Positions 16,737 to 25,953 of a stretch of DNA of 52,803 bases are shown here, in pieces. This DNA comes from Actinoplanes italicus. GTDB lineage: Bacteria; Actinomycetota; Actinomycetes; Mycobacteriales; Micromonosporaceae. The position numbers were made by a program, and so were the translations under genes. Every line of letters begins with the position of its first letter. The stretch's first letter is position 1. The stretch spans positions 1-52,803 of the forward strand of contig NZ_PVMZ01000043.1 in the NCBI RefSeq assembly GCF_003001815.1, given 5' to 3'. The notes under the pieces were generated by a model. That model was not told the DNA's origin. It worked only from the letters and a program-made list of their open reading frames with translations, and did not search any database.

Positions 16737-16764
16737 GCGGTGAGGCCTGGCGGGGCCTCACCGC
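16737..16764. terminator. 11-bp hairpin between convergent genes
   Basis: GCGGTGAGGCC (16737-16747) pairs perfectly with GGCCTCACCGC (16754-16764) around a 6-base loop. It lies just after the second SapA-like stop and overlaps the last codons of the convergent NBR1-Ig-like gene, so it could terminate both. No clear T-tract. Confidence 0.65.
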
Positions 16765-17618
16765 TCGCTGACGCGAACATCGAGGAAGATCGGTCGCTTC
16801 GCGGGGAAGAACGTACGCCCTTGCTCGTCAGCCATCTTGAAGTAGATCTTGCAGCTGGCCGGCCCCGCCGGGGTGTCGACCGGGACGGCGATGTCGACGG
16901 TCTCGCCGGGGTTGGTCTGCGGGATGGGCGTCAGGTCCGGCGCTTTGCAGGGCTGCTCGTTGGCCCGGGCCAGGAAGCGGTTGGCCCACACGACCGTCCC
17001 GGTGTTCCGGAGCCGCCACACCTTGGTGAACGAGGACTTCGGCGGCACGACCGTCCCGTCCGGGTAGGTGATGTCCCCCTCGAACACCGAGTCGTCATGC
17101 TCGGCCACCGGCCCGGCCTCAGCCCGTTCGACGCCTTGGCCGTCGTTCAGAACGATCAACACCACCGCGACGACCGCAGCGATCACCGTCGTCGCGACCG
17201 CGGCCACCATCAGCGCCACTCGGCTACGCGGCGGCACCACAGGCTCGGGATCCGGGGCCGGCTCGACCTCAGTCTCGTCGGCCGCCCGTCCGGACTGGGC
17301 ACGTTGCCATTGCTCGCGCCACTCTTTCTCGGTCGCCGAAGCGTCGCGTCCCAGCCGGTCCACGGCGAGAACCCGCACGAACTCCCAGGTGATCTCCCAG
17401 CTCGGCAGTGTCCGGCCCTGAGCCGCAGCCGCGAGCGACGACTTGGAGGCGGCGGCACCGAGCTTGGCCATCTCCTCATACGAGGGGTCGCCCGCTTCCT
17501 TCTTCAACCGCCACAGCAGGTCCGCGAACCCACCGACCGGTCCCGACTCCGGGTCCGGCCGCGCTGTCCGTCGCCCGCGCCGCCGCACCGGAGCCCTTTC
17601 GGGAGCACCTGCGCCCAT
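16758..17618 (-). CDS. membrane protein with N-terminal helical domain and C-terminal NBR1-Ig-like domain
   Basis: 286 residues from the ATG at 17618. The N-terminal ~110 residues (GGFADLLWRLKKEAGDPSYEEMAKLGAAASKSSLA) resemble the HTH-like region of actinobacterial proteins that read GxxPSYxxLA. One TM helix follows (ALMVAAVATTVIAAVVAVVLIVL). The extracytoplasmic part is an NBR1-Ig-like domain: DITYPDGTVVPPKSSFTKVWRLRNTGTVVW, with PGETVDIAVPVDTPAGP and a final strand. The combination suggests a cytoplasmic regulator tethered to an external binding domain. The partner is unknown. An upstream in-frame start at 17684 exists. Confidence 0.78.
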   Translation of the reverse strand: MGAGAPERAPVRRRGRRTARPDPESGPVGGFADLLWRLKKEAGDPSYEEMAKLGAAASKSSLAAAAQGRTLPSWEITWEFVRVLAVDRLGRDASATEKEWREQWQRAQSGRAADETEVEPAPDPEPVVPPRSRVALMVAAVATTVIAAVVAVVLIVLNDGQGVERAEAGPVAEHDDSVFEGDITYPDGTVVPPKSSFTKVWRLRNTGTVVWANRFLARANEQPCKAPDLTPIPQTNPGETVDIAVPVDTPAGPASCKIYFKMADEQGRTFFPAKRPIFLDVRVSER

Positions 17619-17821
17619 CGATATCACCCGCCACGACCGTCCACAGTGCTCCAATGCGAAATAGATCCTATAAGTCGGCATCACTCAGCGCCACCATGGA
17701 ATGCCAGACCCGCCGCCACCGCAACGGACGAAGGGATGGCCGCGCCTGGACGGACGCCAGGATCCTGGACAAGGAGGGTGGTACCTGCCACGGCGGGTAC
17801 CACCCATCTGAACGTAGGGCG

Positions 17822-18637
17822 TCAGGTCCAGGGGTTGCATCGCTGGGAGGCCCAGCGCTGGTACTCGATCGGCTTGTCAGTGACGAAGCCGTCGATCGGC
17901 CAGGTCACGAACTTCTCCCACAGGGTCTCGTTGTTCACGGTCCAGATCAGGACCTCGACGTCCGCCTCGTGCCACCGCCGGACCTGGTCCAGGGTCAGCG
18001 GACCGTGGTGGACGTTGAGCACCGGACCGTATGACTTGACCTCGTCGACGGTGAGGGCTCCGGTCTCGTGGACCAGCGCACGCACCGTGCCGGGAATCAG
18101 CTTCGCGGCGTCGAGGACGTGCCGCTCCTGGAACGACATGATCGTGACCGCCGAACGGCCGATCGTGTCGTCGATGTCCTTCGCGAGTTTGCGCCACTGC
18201 GCGGCCGTGGGTGTCACCTTGAGCTCGGTGAGCACGTGCGCGCGATATTCACCGGCGAGTTCGTAGACCTCACGCAGCGTCGGCACGTGCTGGCCGTCGT
18301 CGGTGGGGATGCCGGCGTCGGTGGCGTCCAGTCGCCGGACGTTGCCGCGCAGCGGGCTCGTCCGGTCGACCTTCGGATCGTGCAGCACGACCGCCGTGCC
18401 GTTCTTGTCGAAGTGAACGTCCAGCTCCCAGTACGTCACTCCGGCATCACCGGCCGCCTTGAACGCGCCGAGGGTGTTCTCGGCCGCGCGCTCGGTGCCG
18501 CCGCGATGCGCGACCGGTGCGGGAACGGCGCCGCAGAACTGCGCCGCCACCGCCGGTTCCTCCCGGTTGAGCAGTTGGAAGGCCGCAAACAGTACCGCCG
18601 GCACGGTCAGGCCGGCGGTTATCACACGCCAATTCAT
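17822..18637 (-). CDS. glycerophosphodiester phosphodiesterase, secreted or membrane-anchored
   Basis: 271 residues with an N-terminal signal/anchor (ITAGLTVPAVLFAAFQLL). The GDPD catalytic core is complete: VAHRGGTERAAENTLGAF, ELDVHFDKNGTAVVLHD with metal and catalytic E/D/H, LTELKV, and the C-terminal IWTVNNETLWEKF and GFVTDKP. It hydrolyses glycerophosphodiesters to glycerol-3-phosphate plus alcohol, here outside the membrane. It starts 3 bp after the stop of the membrane-protein gene upstream, so the two are co-transcribed and may act on the same lipid or polymer. Confidence 0.9.
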   Translation of the reverse strand: MNWRVITAGLTVPAVLFAAFQLLNREEPAVAAQFCGAVPAPVAHRGGTERAAENTLGAFKAAGDAGVTYWELDVHFDKNGTAVVLHDPKVDRTSPLRGNVRRLDATDAGIPTDDGQHVPTLREVYELAGEYRAHVLTELKVTPTAAQWRKLAKDIDDTIGRSAVTIMSFQERHVLDAAKLIPGTVRALVHETGALTVDEVKSYGPVLNVHHGPLTLDQVRRWHEADVEVLIWTVNNETLWEKFVTWPIDGFVTDKPIEYQRWASQRCNPWT

Positions 18638-18640
18638 CGG

Positions 18641-20380
18641 TCAGTCGGTGAGGCGGATGCTGCTGAGGGTCTGCGGGCTGTCGGAGACCGCGCGCAGGAT
18701 CGCCGGCTCGACCGGCGGGATCTTGAAGGTCTTGGCGTCCGGCAGGAGGGTGTAGGTCGCCGTCTCGCCGGCGGCCAGCGTCTTCGGGCCGGCCGACACC
18801 TTCCAGAACTCGGAGATCGTCGGGCCGGTGGCCACCGAGAAGAACGGCGTCACCGGGTCGCCGGAGCTGTTGGTCACCTCGACGGTCAGCGACTCGATGC
18901 TCTGGCCGGCGGCGATCGGGGTGCCGACCTTGAAGTCGAGCGGCTGCGGGGTCGCGGCGGCGATCACGAAGCAGGCCGCGGCCGGCAGGAACAGCGCGGC
19001 GGTCACCGCGGCGCGGGCCTTGTCGGCCTTCGGCAGCGGGATCCGGTACGCCTCCGCGAAGTCCGCCCGGGTCGTGGTCACAAGCGCGACCAGCCAGAGC
19101 GGCATGGTGAGCAGCCAGTACCCGTCCTGGGACCGCGTCGACACCATGAAGATCATCCACGGCAGGACCGCGATGGCGGGGCCGATGGTGCGCAGGTGGA
19201 ACGCGAACGCCACGAGCAGCGCCAGCAGGAGGAGCTGTGTCGCCCAGCCGTAGAGGTCGAGCGCCCCGCTGCCGCCGATCACGTAGTGGGTGATGCCGAC
19301 CAGGCCCTGACCGTGCGGGACCGCGTGCTGCAGCAGCGGCTCGAACACACCGGTCAGCCAGGCGTGCGGGCTCTTGATGAGGAACGGCAGGCTGGACACG
19401 AAGAACACGCTCAGCGCCGTTCCGCCGTACCGCAGCATCAGATTGAAGGTCCGGCCGAGACCCAGCTCGGGGAGCCGCAGCACCACGAGGCCGACCACGA
19501 GGAACAGTGCCAGGAACCAGCCCAGCTGGTGGATCGAGCACGCCGCGCCGAGCGCCGCCGCGCGCACCAGGCCGAACCAGCCCAGCTTGCCTTCGCGGCC
19601 GATCCGCGACCAGCCCCACAGCGCGAGGCAGAGGAACGGCAGGGCGATCACCGAGGGGTACGCGTTGTCGGCGTACGCCGTGAAAGTGCCGAGTCCCAGG
19701 ACACCGAGCGTGGCGATGGGCCGCAGCGGCTTCGGCGCCGCGAAGAACACGATCAGCACGGTCGCCAGCATCGCGAGCCACGCCACCAGCACGATCCCCA
19801 CCAGCGACGGGAAGATTCGCTGCACCACGGCACCGATCTCCACACCGAGCGGCGGGTAACCGAAGTCGAAGACGGTCCGGCCGTCCATCAGCTGCGTGGG
19901 CAGACCCGGGTCGATCTTGGGCCATTCCGAGGTGTACGGGTTACGGCCCTTGGCCAGTCCACGGGCCGCCGCGTCCATCAGCATGCCCTCGTCGACCGTC
20001 AGCTTCTTGAGCCCGGCGATCCCGTTCCACGCCGCCACGATCTTGATCACGATCGCGGTGATCAGCACACCGATGTCCACCCGGCCCAGTTCCCGGTGAC
20101 GCGGCGCGCTCAGGGCGGCGACCGCCGCCACCAGCATCACCAGGTACGCCACCGTGATCACCAGGGCGAGCCACGGGCGGCTGAGCACGTGCGCGTTCCA
20201 GAAACCACGCGTGTTCACGATCAGGCCCATGACCGCGGCGAGTGTCAGCCCTCGATGCAGCCAGAGCAGCATGTCGGGGCCCGACGGGGCCTGCGCCCGC
20301 GCGGGTGTCTCCGGGTCCTGTTCGGGCCGGGGCGTCGTGACGGGACGGCGTGAATCAACCGGCTCGAGAGCATGGACCAT
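18641..20380 (-). CDS. large multi-pass membrane protein, glycosyltransferase-like (GT-C type)
   Basis: 579 residues with about ten or more hydrophobic segments and a C-terminal ~120-residue soluble tail. After the second TM, the loop KLTVDEGMLMDAAARGLAKG and GRNPYTSEWPKIDPG, then FGYPPLGVEIGAV, has the acidic-plus-YPP layout of polyprenyl-phosphate-dependent GT-C mannosyl/arabinosyltransferases. No exact family can be named. The tail (ESLTVEVTNSSGDPVTPFFSV) looks like a beta-sandwich. The GTG/ATG region at 20380 sits at a promoter-like AT-rich stretch. Co-transcription with the phosphodiesterase suggests envelope glycolipid metabolism (inference). Confidence 0.75.
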   Translation of the reverse strand: MVHALEPVDSRRPVTTPRPEQDPETPARAQAPSGPDMLLWLHRGLTLAAVMGLIVNTRGFWNAHVLSRPWLALVITVAYLVMLVAAVAALSAPRHRELGRVDIGVLITAIVIKIVAAWNGIAGLKKLTVDEGMLMDAAARGLAKGRNPYTSEWPKIDPGLPTQLMDGRTVFDFGYPPLGVEIGAVVQRIFPSLVGIVLVAWLAMLATVLIVFFAAPKPLRPIATLGVLGLGTFTAYADNAYPSVIALPFLCLALWGWSRIGREGKLGWFGLVRAAALGAACSIHQLGWFLALFLVVGLVVLRLPELGLGRTFNLMLRYGGTALSVFFVSSLPFLIKSPHAWLTGVFEPLLQHAVPHGQGLVGITHYVIGGSGALDLYGWATQLLLLALLVAFAFHLRTIGPAIAVLPWMIFMVSTRSQDGYWLLTMPLWLVALVTTTRADFAEAYRIPLPKADKARAAVTAALFLPAAACFVIAAATPQPLDFKVGTPIAAGQSIESLTVEVTNSSGDPVTPFFSVATGPTISEFWKVSAGPKTLAAGETATYTLLPDAKTFKIPPVEPAILRAVSDSPQTLSSIRLTD

Positions 20381-20444
20381 CGGCGCATATTACAAGTACT
20401 GATCGCCGCACAGTGCCCTCGGTTCACCACCCGGTCATGACGAA

Positions 20445-20471
20445 GGGCCCGGACCGTCACGGCCCGGGCCC
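20445..20471 (-). terminator. hairpin downstream of the left solo-LysR gene
   Basis: GGGCCCGG (20445-20452) pairs with CCGGGCCC (20464-20471), 13 bases 3' of the LysR-domain stop on the minus strand. Likely intrinsic terminator; the U-tract is poor, as usual in high-GC actinomycetes. Confidence 0.6.
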
Positions 20472-20483
20472 CAGCGGTTCATG

Positions 20484-20753
20484 TCAGGCGGCGAGCACCA
20501 GGTCTCCGGTGGTCGCCTTGATGCCGCGCATGAGGGCCAGCACCGCCTGTGCCGACGGCAGCATCAGCGCACCGGTGTGCGTCAGAGTGGTGCCGGTCGA
20601 GGTGCGCACGAACAGTTTGGTGCCGAGTGTCATTTCCAGACATTTGAGCTGGTAGCTCACAGCAGGCTGTGAGTATCCCAGTGCCTTGGCGGCCAGATCG
20701 ATCCGGCCGTGACCGGCCACGGCCACGAAGGCCTGCAGCTCACGCTCGTTCAC
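20484..20753 (-). CDS. stand-alone LysR-type HTH protein (left copy)
   Basis: 89 residues that are nothing but the winged-helix DNA-binding domain of LysR regulators: RELQAFVAVAGHGRIDLAAKAL, recognition helix YSQPAVSYQLKCLEMTLG, wing LFVRTSTGTTLTHTG, and the start of the linker helix (QAVLALMRGIKATTG). A full LysR protein is ~300 residues; the effector domain is absent and the stop is clean, so this is not a frameshift. GGGGGAG precedes the GTG start. It is paralogous to the protein at 38039 on the other side of the lanthipeptide island and has a matching promoter. Likely a small regulator of the island. Confidence 0.88.
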   Translation of the reverse strand: MNERELQAFVAVAGHGRIDLAAKALGYSQPAVSYQLKCLEMTLGTKLFVRTSTGTTLTHTGALMLPSAQAVLALMRGIKATTGDLVLAA

Positions 20754-20792
20754 AGAAACTCCCCCGAGTTCGACTGGCGCGCTATGACTACT

Positions 20793-20841
20793 GTCATCGC
20801 CAGGCTGTCATCAGGCTAAACACATGATTCGACGTCGTCAA
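20793..20841 (-). promoter_or_regulatory. promoter and GATGAC operator repeats of the left solo-LysR gene
   Basis: On the minus strand, TTGACG (20841-20836), a 17-bp spacer, then TAGCCT (20818-20813). Two GATGAC words follow at 20812-20807 and 20798-20793, across the expected start point. ATGAC-N4-GTCAT (20784-20797) makes a palindrome with the second. The same architecture precedes the gene at 38039. Confidence 0.7.
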
Positions 20842-20848
20842 TACATGT

Positions 20849-20879
20849 AAGGGCAGGACAGCCGCGCTGCCCTGCCCTT
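20849..20879 (-). terminator. terminator of the class II lanthipeptide operon
   Basis: AAGGGCAGGACAGC (20849-20862) and GCTGCCCTGCCCTT (20866-20879) form a 14-bp stem with one mismatch and a 3-base loop, about 40 bp after the lanT stop on the minus strand. It separates lanT from the solo-LysR gene. Confidence 0.75.
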
Positions 20880-20920
20880 AACCGTTTTAGCTCGTCAGGA
20901 AGCAAACAAAACTATAGTCA

Positions 20921-23038
20921 TCAAACGTCGACCGCGACGGGGCCGTTGTCCCTGGTGTAGAGCGCGCGATAGAGACCTGCCCGCTCGTAGAGCTCGTCAT
21001 GGGTGCCGGTCTGGACCACCCGGCCACCGTCCAGAACGATGATCAGATCCGCATCGCGAACCGAGGTGAGCCGGTGCGCGACGACGATCCGGGTGGCGCG
21101 CAGACTGTCGAAGTACGCCGTCACCCGCGCCTCGGCCAGGTTGTCCAGCGAACTGGTCGCCTCGTCGAGCACCACGATGGCCGCCTTTTTGAAGGCCGCC
21201 CGGGCCAGTGCGATCCGCTGCCGCTGACCGCCGGAGAAGTTCTGACCGAGCGCGGCCACCGGGGTGTCGTACCCGAGCGGCAGCCGGATGATCTCCTCGT
21301 GCAGCCCGACCCGCTCGGCCGCCTCGTGCACCGCGGTGTCCTCCGGCTCGCCCGCACCCCACGCGATGTTGTCGCGGATCGATCCGTGTTCCAGGACGAT
21401 GTTCTGCGGCACATACGCGACAGCCTCATAGAACCTTTCCCGGCCGTACGCCCGGAGATCGGCACCTCCGATGGTGATCGACCCGGTGTCCGGCCGGTGG
21501 AGGCCGACCAGCAGACGGGCCAGAGTGGACTTTCCGGAGCCCGACGGCCCGACGATCGCCGCCTTGGCACCGGCCGGCACCCGCAACGACACGTCGTCGA
21601 GCACCGGCCGGTTGAACGACCCGTAACCGAAGCCCACCCCGTGACACTCGACCGCGCCGCTCGGGCGGGCCGGTGTCTCGTCGAGGAAGGTGTCGTCCGG
21701 CTCGCGCAGCATGATGTCGGCGAGCCGGGCGAGCAGCGCACCGGTCCGGGCCATCCGGGTGAACGAGCCGACCATCACGGTCACCTGACCGAGCAGCACC
21801 CCGGTCAGCGCCTGCACCGAGACCAGCACCGACAGGCTCGCCGGACCGGTGCCGGCCACCTGCGCGAGCAGGACGACCGGGCCGACGAACATGATCCCCG
21901 CGGTCAGGGCGTCGAATCCGCCCTGCACGGTCTGCAGCGACGCGAACTGCCGTTGCACGGCGTCGCTGCGGCGTTCCCACGCGTCGGCGTACGCCCGCTC
22001 CATGCCGTTGGTCTTGATCGTCTCGAGGCCGGTGATCGCTGACATCTGTGTGGTCTGCAGTTCGACCTTGGCCCTGGTCTCGGTCAACGCGAACCGCCGC
22101 ACCACCGAACCGGCCAGCAGCGCACAGACCACGAGCCCGGCGATCAGACCCAGGGTGAGCAGCGCGGCCGTCGCCGAAACGAGCGTGAGCCAGGCCAGCA
22201 GCACCGCGGTGAGGACCGCGCCGACCAGCACCTGGATCACGTCGTTGCAGATGAGCACGCGCAACTGCTGCACCGATTCGAGCGTGAACAGCAGGTCGCC
22301 GGGGCCACGGCCCGCGACGAAGCCGTACGGCAGCCGAAGTAATCGGTCGAAGACCGCCCGGGAAAGCGACCGGCCGACCGCCACCGCGGCCATCACCCCC
22401 GCGGCGGTCCGCAGGAACATCACCAGAGCGAACGCTATGCCCACCCCGGCAAGCAGCGGTCCCGCACTGATCGCCGCGGGTTGCGTGTCGAAGAGCAGTT
22501 CCAGCAGTCGCGGGATCCCCAACGGGACCAGGGCCGTGGCCAGCGACAACGCGAGCACCACGCCGAGCCGGCCACGCCGCCGCCAGGCGAACCGGGCAAG
22601 CAGCCGCCCTCCCGACGGTGTCCGCGGCAGGGGTCGCTGCCGGCCCGGATCGGCGGTGACGGCCAGACCGGAGAAGCCCTCCTCGAACTCGGCGAAGGTG
22701 ATCCGGCGACGGCCCTCGCCGGGGTCGAGCAGCAGTACGCCACGCGCGTCCACACCCAGCAGCACCACGAAGTGCGACCGCCGCCAGTGGCAGATGGCCG
22801 GCACGTCGAGGGCAGCCAGCGCGGCGGCCGTGGTGCGGTAGACGTGCGGCGTGGCACCCTCCGCACGCAGCACCGCCACCAGGTCGGCGACCGTGAGGCC
22901 GTCGCGTCCGACCTGGTAGCGCAGCCGCATGTCGGCGATCGAAGCACCGGTTCCGGTCAGTTCCAGCAGCATCGCGCAGCAGCACAGCCCGCATTCGGTG
23001 GCGCCCAGCTGCTCGACGCACCGCACCCGGCGCCGCAT
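20921..23038 (-). CDS. lanT: LanT: C39 peptidase-containing ABC exporter for the class II lanthipeptide
   Basis: 705 residues. The N-terminal C39 peptidase (~1-130) has Q10, C16 in EQLGATECG, His in CHWRRSHFVVLLG and Asp in LLLDPGEG, so it should cut after a double Gly. About six TM helices span ~155-430. The nucleotide-binding domain has Walker A GPSGSGKST, Q-loop AYVPQNIVLEH, signature FSGGQRQRIALARA, Walker B AIVVLDEATSSLD and the AHRLTS switch. It should remove the leader at AAGG of the precursor at 25998 while exporting it. The ATG at 23038 overlaps the lanM stop by one base (TGATG); a GTG at 23041 is also possible. Confidence 0.95.
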   Translation of the reverse strand: MRRRVRCVEQLGATECGLCCCAMLLELTGTGASIADMRLRYQVGRDGLTVADLVAVLRAEGATPHVYRTTAAALAALDVPAICHWRRSHFVVLLGVDARGVLLLDPGEGRRRITFAEFEEGFSGLAVTADPGRQRPLPRTPSGGRLLARFAWRRRGRLGVVLALSLATALVPLGIPRLLELLFDTQPAAISAGPLLAGVGIAFALVMFLRTAAGVMAAVAVGRSLSRAVFDRLLRLPYGFVAGRGPGDLLFTLESVQQLRVLICNDVIQVLVGAVLTAVLLAWLTLVSATAALLTLGLIAGLVVCALLAGSVVRRFALTETRAKVELQTTQMSAITGLETIKTNGMERAYADAWERRSDAVQRQFASLQTVQGGFDALTAGIMFVGPVVLLAQVAGTGPASLSVLVSVQALTGVLLGQVTVMVGSFTRMARTGALLARLADIMLREPDDTFLDETPARPSGAVECHGVGFGYGSFNRPVLDDVSLRVPAGAKAAIVGPSGSGKSTLARLLVGLHRPDTGSITIGGADLRAYGRERFYEAVAYVPQNIVLEHGSIRDNIAWGAGEPEDTAVHEAAERVGLHEEIIRLPLGYDTPVAALGQNFSGGQRQRIALARAAFKKAAIVVLDEATSSLDNLAEARVTAYFDSLRATRIVVAHRLTSVRDADLIIVLDGGRVVQTGTHDELYERAGLYRALYTRDNGPVAVDV

Positions 23039-25929
23039 CACGACCGCCGGCGCAGAGTCAGCGGGCTCGCCACGGTGATCTCGCCGCCGAGTGTCAGCAG
23101 GGCCGTGCCGATGCCGGCCAGACCCAGGTAGAGGCCGTCGTTGAGGACCGACTTGCCGACCCGGGAAGCGAGTGCCCGCGGCAGGATCCGCAACACCAGC
23201 TCGGCGTGCCGGGCCTCGACCCGCTCGGCGACCAGGCCGGTCGGCTCGGCCGGTGCCGCGTCCGCCAGGATCATCAGGTTGCCGAGATCACCGTGGCAGA
23301 GCGACAGGTTGAGGCCGAGGCAGCCGGTGGCGACCTCGCGGGCGAGCGGGCCGACCTGATCAGCGACCGGGGCGCCGGCGGCCAGCCGCTCGGTGAGGCC
23401 GAGCAGGACGCCCGGTGTGCCGTGGCACCAGCCGCGGGCGCTGCGGTCGGCGGTGTTGCTGACCGGCCAGTGACCGGCGGCTTCGTCGTACAGGCCGTCG
23501 TGGCTACGGGTCAGCGCGGCCAGTTCCGCGACGGCCCGCCCGGTGGCGCCGTGGTATCGCGTCAGGGCGGCCAGCTGTCCGCTGGTGCCGTGGGCGAAAC
23601 CGCTGTAGATCCGCTCGGGCACCGGCCCGGCCAGCATGTGGGCGGCCAGGGTGTCGGTCACCGCTGCCGGCGCGTCCAGGGTGAGCGAGGCGGCCAGGAG
23701 TCCGGCCGAGCCCATCAGGAAGTCGGTGGCCTCGTCCAGGTCGCCAGGCAGGTGCTCCCACAACCGCCGGCCCAGTGCGGACAGGTCGGCGTCGCCGGTC
23801 AGACGGCCCACCTCGACGGCGGCGAACGCCAGGCCGGGGTAACCGCCGGCCATGCCACCGGCCGCCTGCCCGCGGCGTGCGGCCGGGTCGTCCAGCAGCG
23901 GTTCCAGCCGTGATCGCAGTGCGCGGGCGGCCAAACGGCGGTGCCGGTCGTCGTCCAATGCCGCACCGGCCGCGCCCAGGAACATCGCCACGCCGGCCAC
24001 CCCCGCGTACAGGTCGTCGGCCAGACCGTCGACCCGCCACGGATGCTCTTGAGTGGTGTCCCGGATCGACGCGCCGATCCAGAACGGCCGGTCGGTTCCG
24101 GCAGCGAAGCCGTACAACTCCTCGGCTATTCGGGCGATCAGCGTCCGGCCGGCGGCCACGACATCGCGGCCGTGGATGCGGGCCGGACCCGGTCGCCGGG
24201 TGTAGGTCGGCGCGTCGCACTCCGGGCCGGTCAGGTCGGTGTACGCGGCCCGGATGATCCGCACGTTGAGTTCCCGGTCGTGGGCCGACAGGCTGCCGAG
24301 CGCCGCGACGGCCGCGGCCAGAGGCGGCTCGGCCAGCACGTCCGCGATCGGGTCGCCCCGGTGGTGCACGGCGGTCGCGTTGGTCCGCAGCGTGAAGTAC
24401 GGGATGTCGCCCTGCAGCAGGTCGGCGATCTCGGCGCGCACCACCGGCACGGTGACGTGGTCGAGGCGGCCCATCCCGCAGCGGTGGAAGAGCAGCTCCT
24501 TCAGCGCGGTCGACCGCTGGAACGCCGGGTGTGATCCGGTCCGCAGCAGGCGGGCGTACCGGTCGGTGGCGGCCAGGACCGAGCGGATCATCACGTCGCC
24601 GAACAGTTCCCGCAGCCAGGACTCGAGCTCACGCCGGTGCTCCAGCGCCCAGTCGTACACCTCGGCGAAACCGGTGCACAGCTGCTGCAGCTCGACACCG
24701 CGCGGCAGGCCGGCCGGCCGATGCGAGGGGGCGTCGACCGCCGACACGGCCCGGACGATGCGTGCGGTGTCGGTGCCGAATCCGGCGAGCACCGGCTGTT
24801 CGGCGACACCACGCTGGTCCGGCACGTATCCGAGGAAGCCGGCGTCCATCGAGCGTTCCGGGGCGGCCGGGTTGCCGACCCGGGTGGGCAGCAGGCCGAT
24901 CGAGAAGACGGTGTGTGCCAGGGCCACGGTCTCGGCCGGCTGCCCGGTCGCGTCACCGGATCGCCGGTTGACGCTGAACAGCGACTCGGCGTCGACGACC
25001 ACGGGCTGTCCGCCGTGGTTGAGCACGTTCTCGTAGTGCATGTCCGAGGCGCGCAGCAGGTGCAGCACGGCGAGCAGGTGACCGCAGGTCCGGAAGTAGC
25101 CGGGGCCGGGGTCGGGCGGGGCCTGGTCGGCGTGTTCCTGCCAGCCGCGCCCGTCGCCGCACCAGACGCCGAGTACCGGCAGGCGCAGCCCGGCGGCCTC
25201 GTTGATCCGGGTGACGAAGTGGCCGTACGCCTCCTCGACCGCCATGGGTCGTGGTTTGTAGACGAGCCGGAGCCCGCCGTCGAAGGTCAGCCGGCACACG
25301 GCCTGGCCACCGGCGTGGGTGTCGCCGAGTCCGTATCCGATCGAGGCGAGACGGGCGGCCGACGAGGGCAGCACCCCGTCGCGTACCGCCGTGGTGGTTG
25401 CCTCGAGCATCGTGCGGATGTGCCGGAGTCCGTTGTCGATCAGGGTGTCCAGTTGACGGCGCAGCTCCGGGAAGACGCCGAGGACGACGTCACGGAACTC
25501 GGGCGTGGCCGAGATCGCGCAGAAGTGCCGGAAGCGGTCCTCGGAGGTGTCCCCGGCCAGCGCCTCGGCGTTCCGCAAGCGGTCGAGGACCACGACGAGG
25601 GTACGGGTGGCGGTGTCCGTGACGCGGCCGGCGAGCCAGGCCAGTGCCTCGTCGGTGAGCCGGTCCGCCGCTGCGGTGCTGAGGGGTGAGCCACCGAATA
25701 CGGTCAGCAGGCCGGCCCGGTGCGACGCGCACAGGCCTCGGCCGAACGAGTCGAAGTCGGCGGGGCCGTCCGGTGCCGCGATACCGGCCAGGGCGGCCAG
25801 TTCACCGGTGCGGTCCGGCGGATCTCCGGCGCCGGCGAGCAGGCCCCCGGAGATCCGGGTGACGAAGTCGCCGAGCGCGTCGACGGTCGGGAACTCGGGG
25901 AACAGGGGTTTGATGTCGCTGAGCAGCAT
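23038..25929 (-). CDS. lanM: LanM: class II lanthipeptide synthetase
   Basis: 963 residues, normal for LanM. The N-terminal dehydratase half shows GLGDTHAGGQAVCRL, LRLVYKPRPMAVEEAYG and DMHYENVLNH...VVVDAESLF, the kinase-like site that phosphorylates and eliminates Ser/Thr. The C-terminal LanC-like cyclase has all three zinc ligands: C835 (WCHGTPG) and C878-H879 (LCHGDLGN). It should install Dha/Dhb and (methyl)lanthionines in the precursor encoded just upstream. The ATG at 25929 has GGAGG upstream; longer open reading to 26340 runs through the lanA gene in another frame. It follows lanA after a 68-bp gap with a strong hairpin. Confidence 0.96.
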   Translation of the reverse strand: MLLSDIKPLFPEFPTVDALGDFVTRISGGLLAGAGDPPDRTGELAALAGIAAPDGPADFDSFGRGLCASHRAGLLTVFGGSPLSTAAADRLTDEALAWLAGRVTDTATRTLVVVLDRLRNAEALAGDTSEDRFRHFCAISATPEFRDVVLGVFPELRRQLDTLIDNGLRHIRTMLEATTTAVRDGVLPSSAARLASIGYGLGDTHAGGQAVCRLTFDGGLRLVYKPRPMAVEEAYGHFVTRINEAAGLRLPVLGVWCGDGRGWQEHADQAPPDPGPGYFRTCGHLLAVLHLLRASDMHYENVLNHGGQPVVVDAESLFSVNRRSGDATGQPAETVALAHTVFSIGLLPTRVGNPAAPERSMDAGFLGYVPDQRGVAEQPVLAGFGTDTARIVRAVSAVDAPSHRPAGLPRGVELQQLCTGFAEVYDWALEHRRELESWLRELFGDVMIRSVLAATDRYARLLRTGSHPAFQRSTALKELLFHRCGMGRLDHVTVPVVRAEIADLLQGDIPYFTLRTNATAVHHRGDPIADVLAEPPLAAAVAALGSLSAHDRELNVRIIRAAYTDLTGPECDAPTYTRRPGPARIHGRDVVAAGRTLIARIAEELYGFAAGTDRPFWIGASIRDTTQEHPWRVDGLADDLYAGVAGVAMFLGAAGAALDDDRHRRLAARALRSRLEPLLDDPAARRGQAAGGMAGGYPGLAFAAVEVGRLTGDADLSALGRRLWEHLPGDLDEATDFLMGSAGLLAASLTLDAPAAVTDTLAAHMLAGPVPERIYSGFAHGTSGQLAALTRYHGATGRAVAELAALTRSHDGLYDEAAGHWPVSNTADRSARGWCHGTPGVLLGLTERLAAGAPVADQVGPLAREVATGCLGLNLSLCHGDLGNLMILADAAPAEPTGLVAERVEARHAELVLRILPRALASRVGKSVLNDGLYLGLAGIGTALLTLGGEITVASPLTLRRRS

Positions 25930-25953
25930 GCCGGCGTCCTCCTTGGAATGACC

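Noticed and set aside
18068..20353. 761-residue plus-strand open frame
   Set aside because: Antisense to the phosphodiesterase and membrane-protein genes; His/Arg/Glu/Gln-rich shadow composition, no domain.
20484..20753. Pseudogene of a full-length LysR regulator
   Set aside because: The same length and end point occur in the second copy with its own promoter and ribosome site, and a terminator follows directly.
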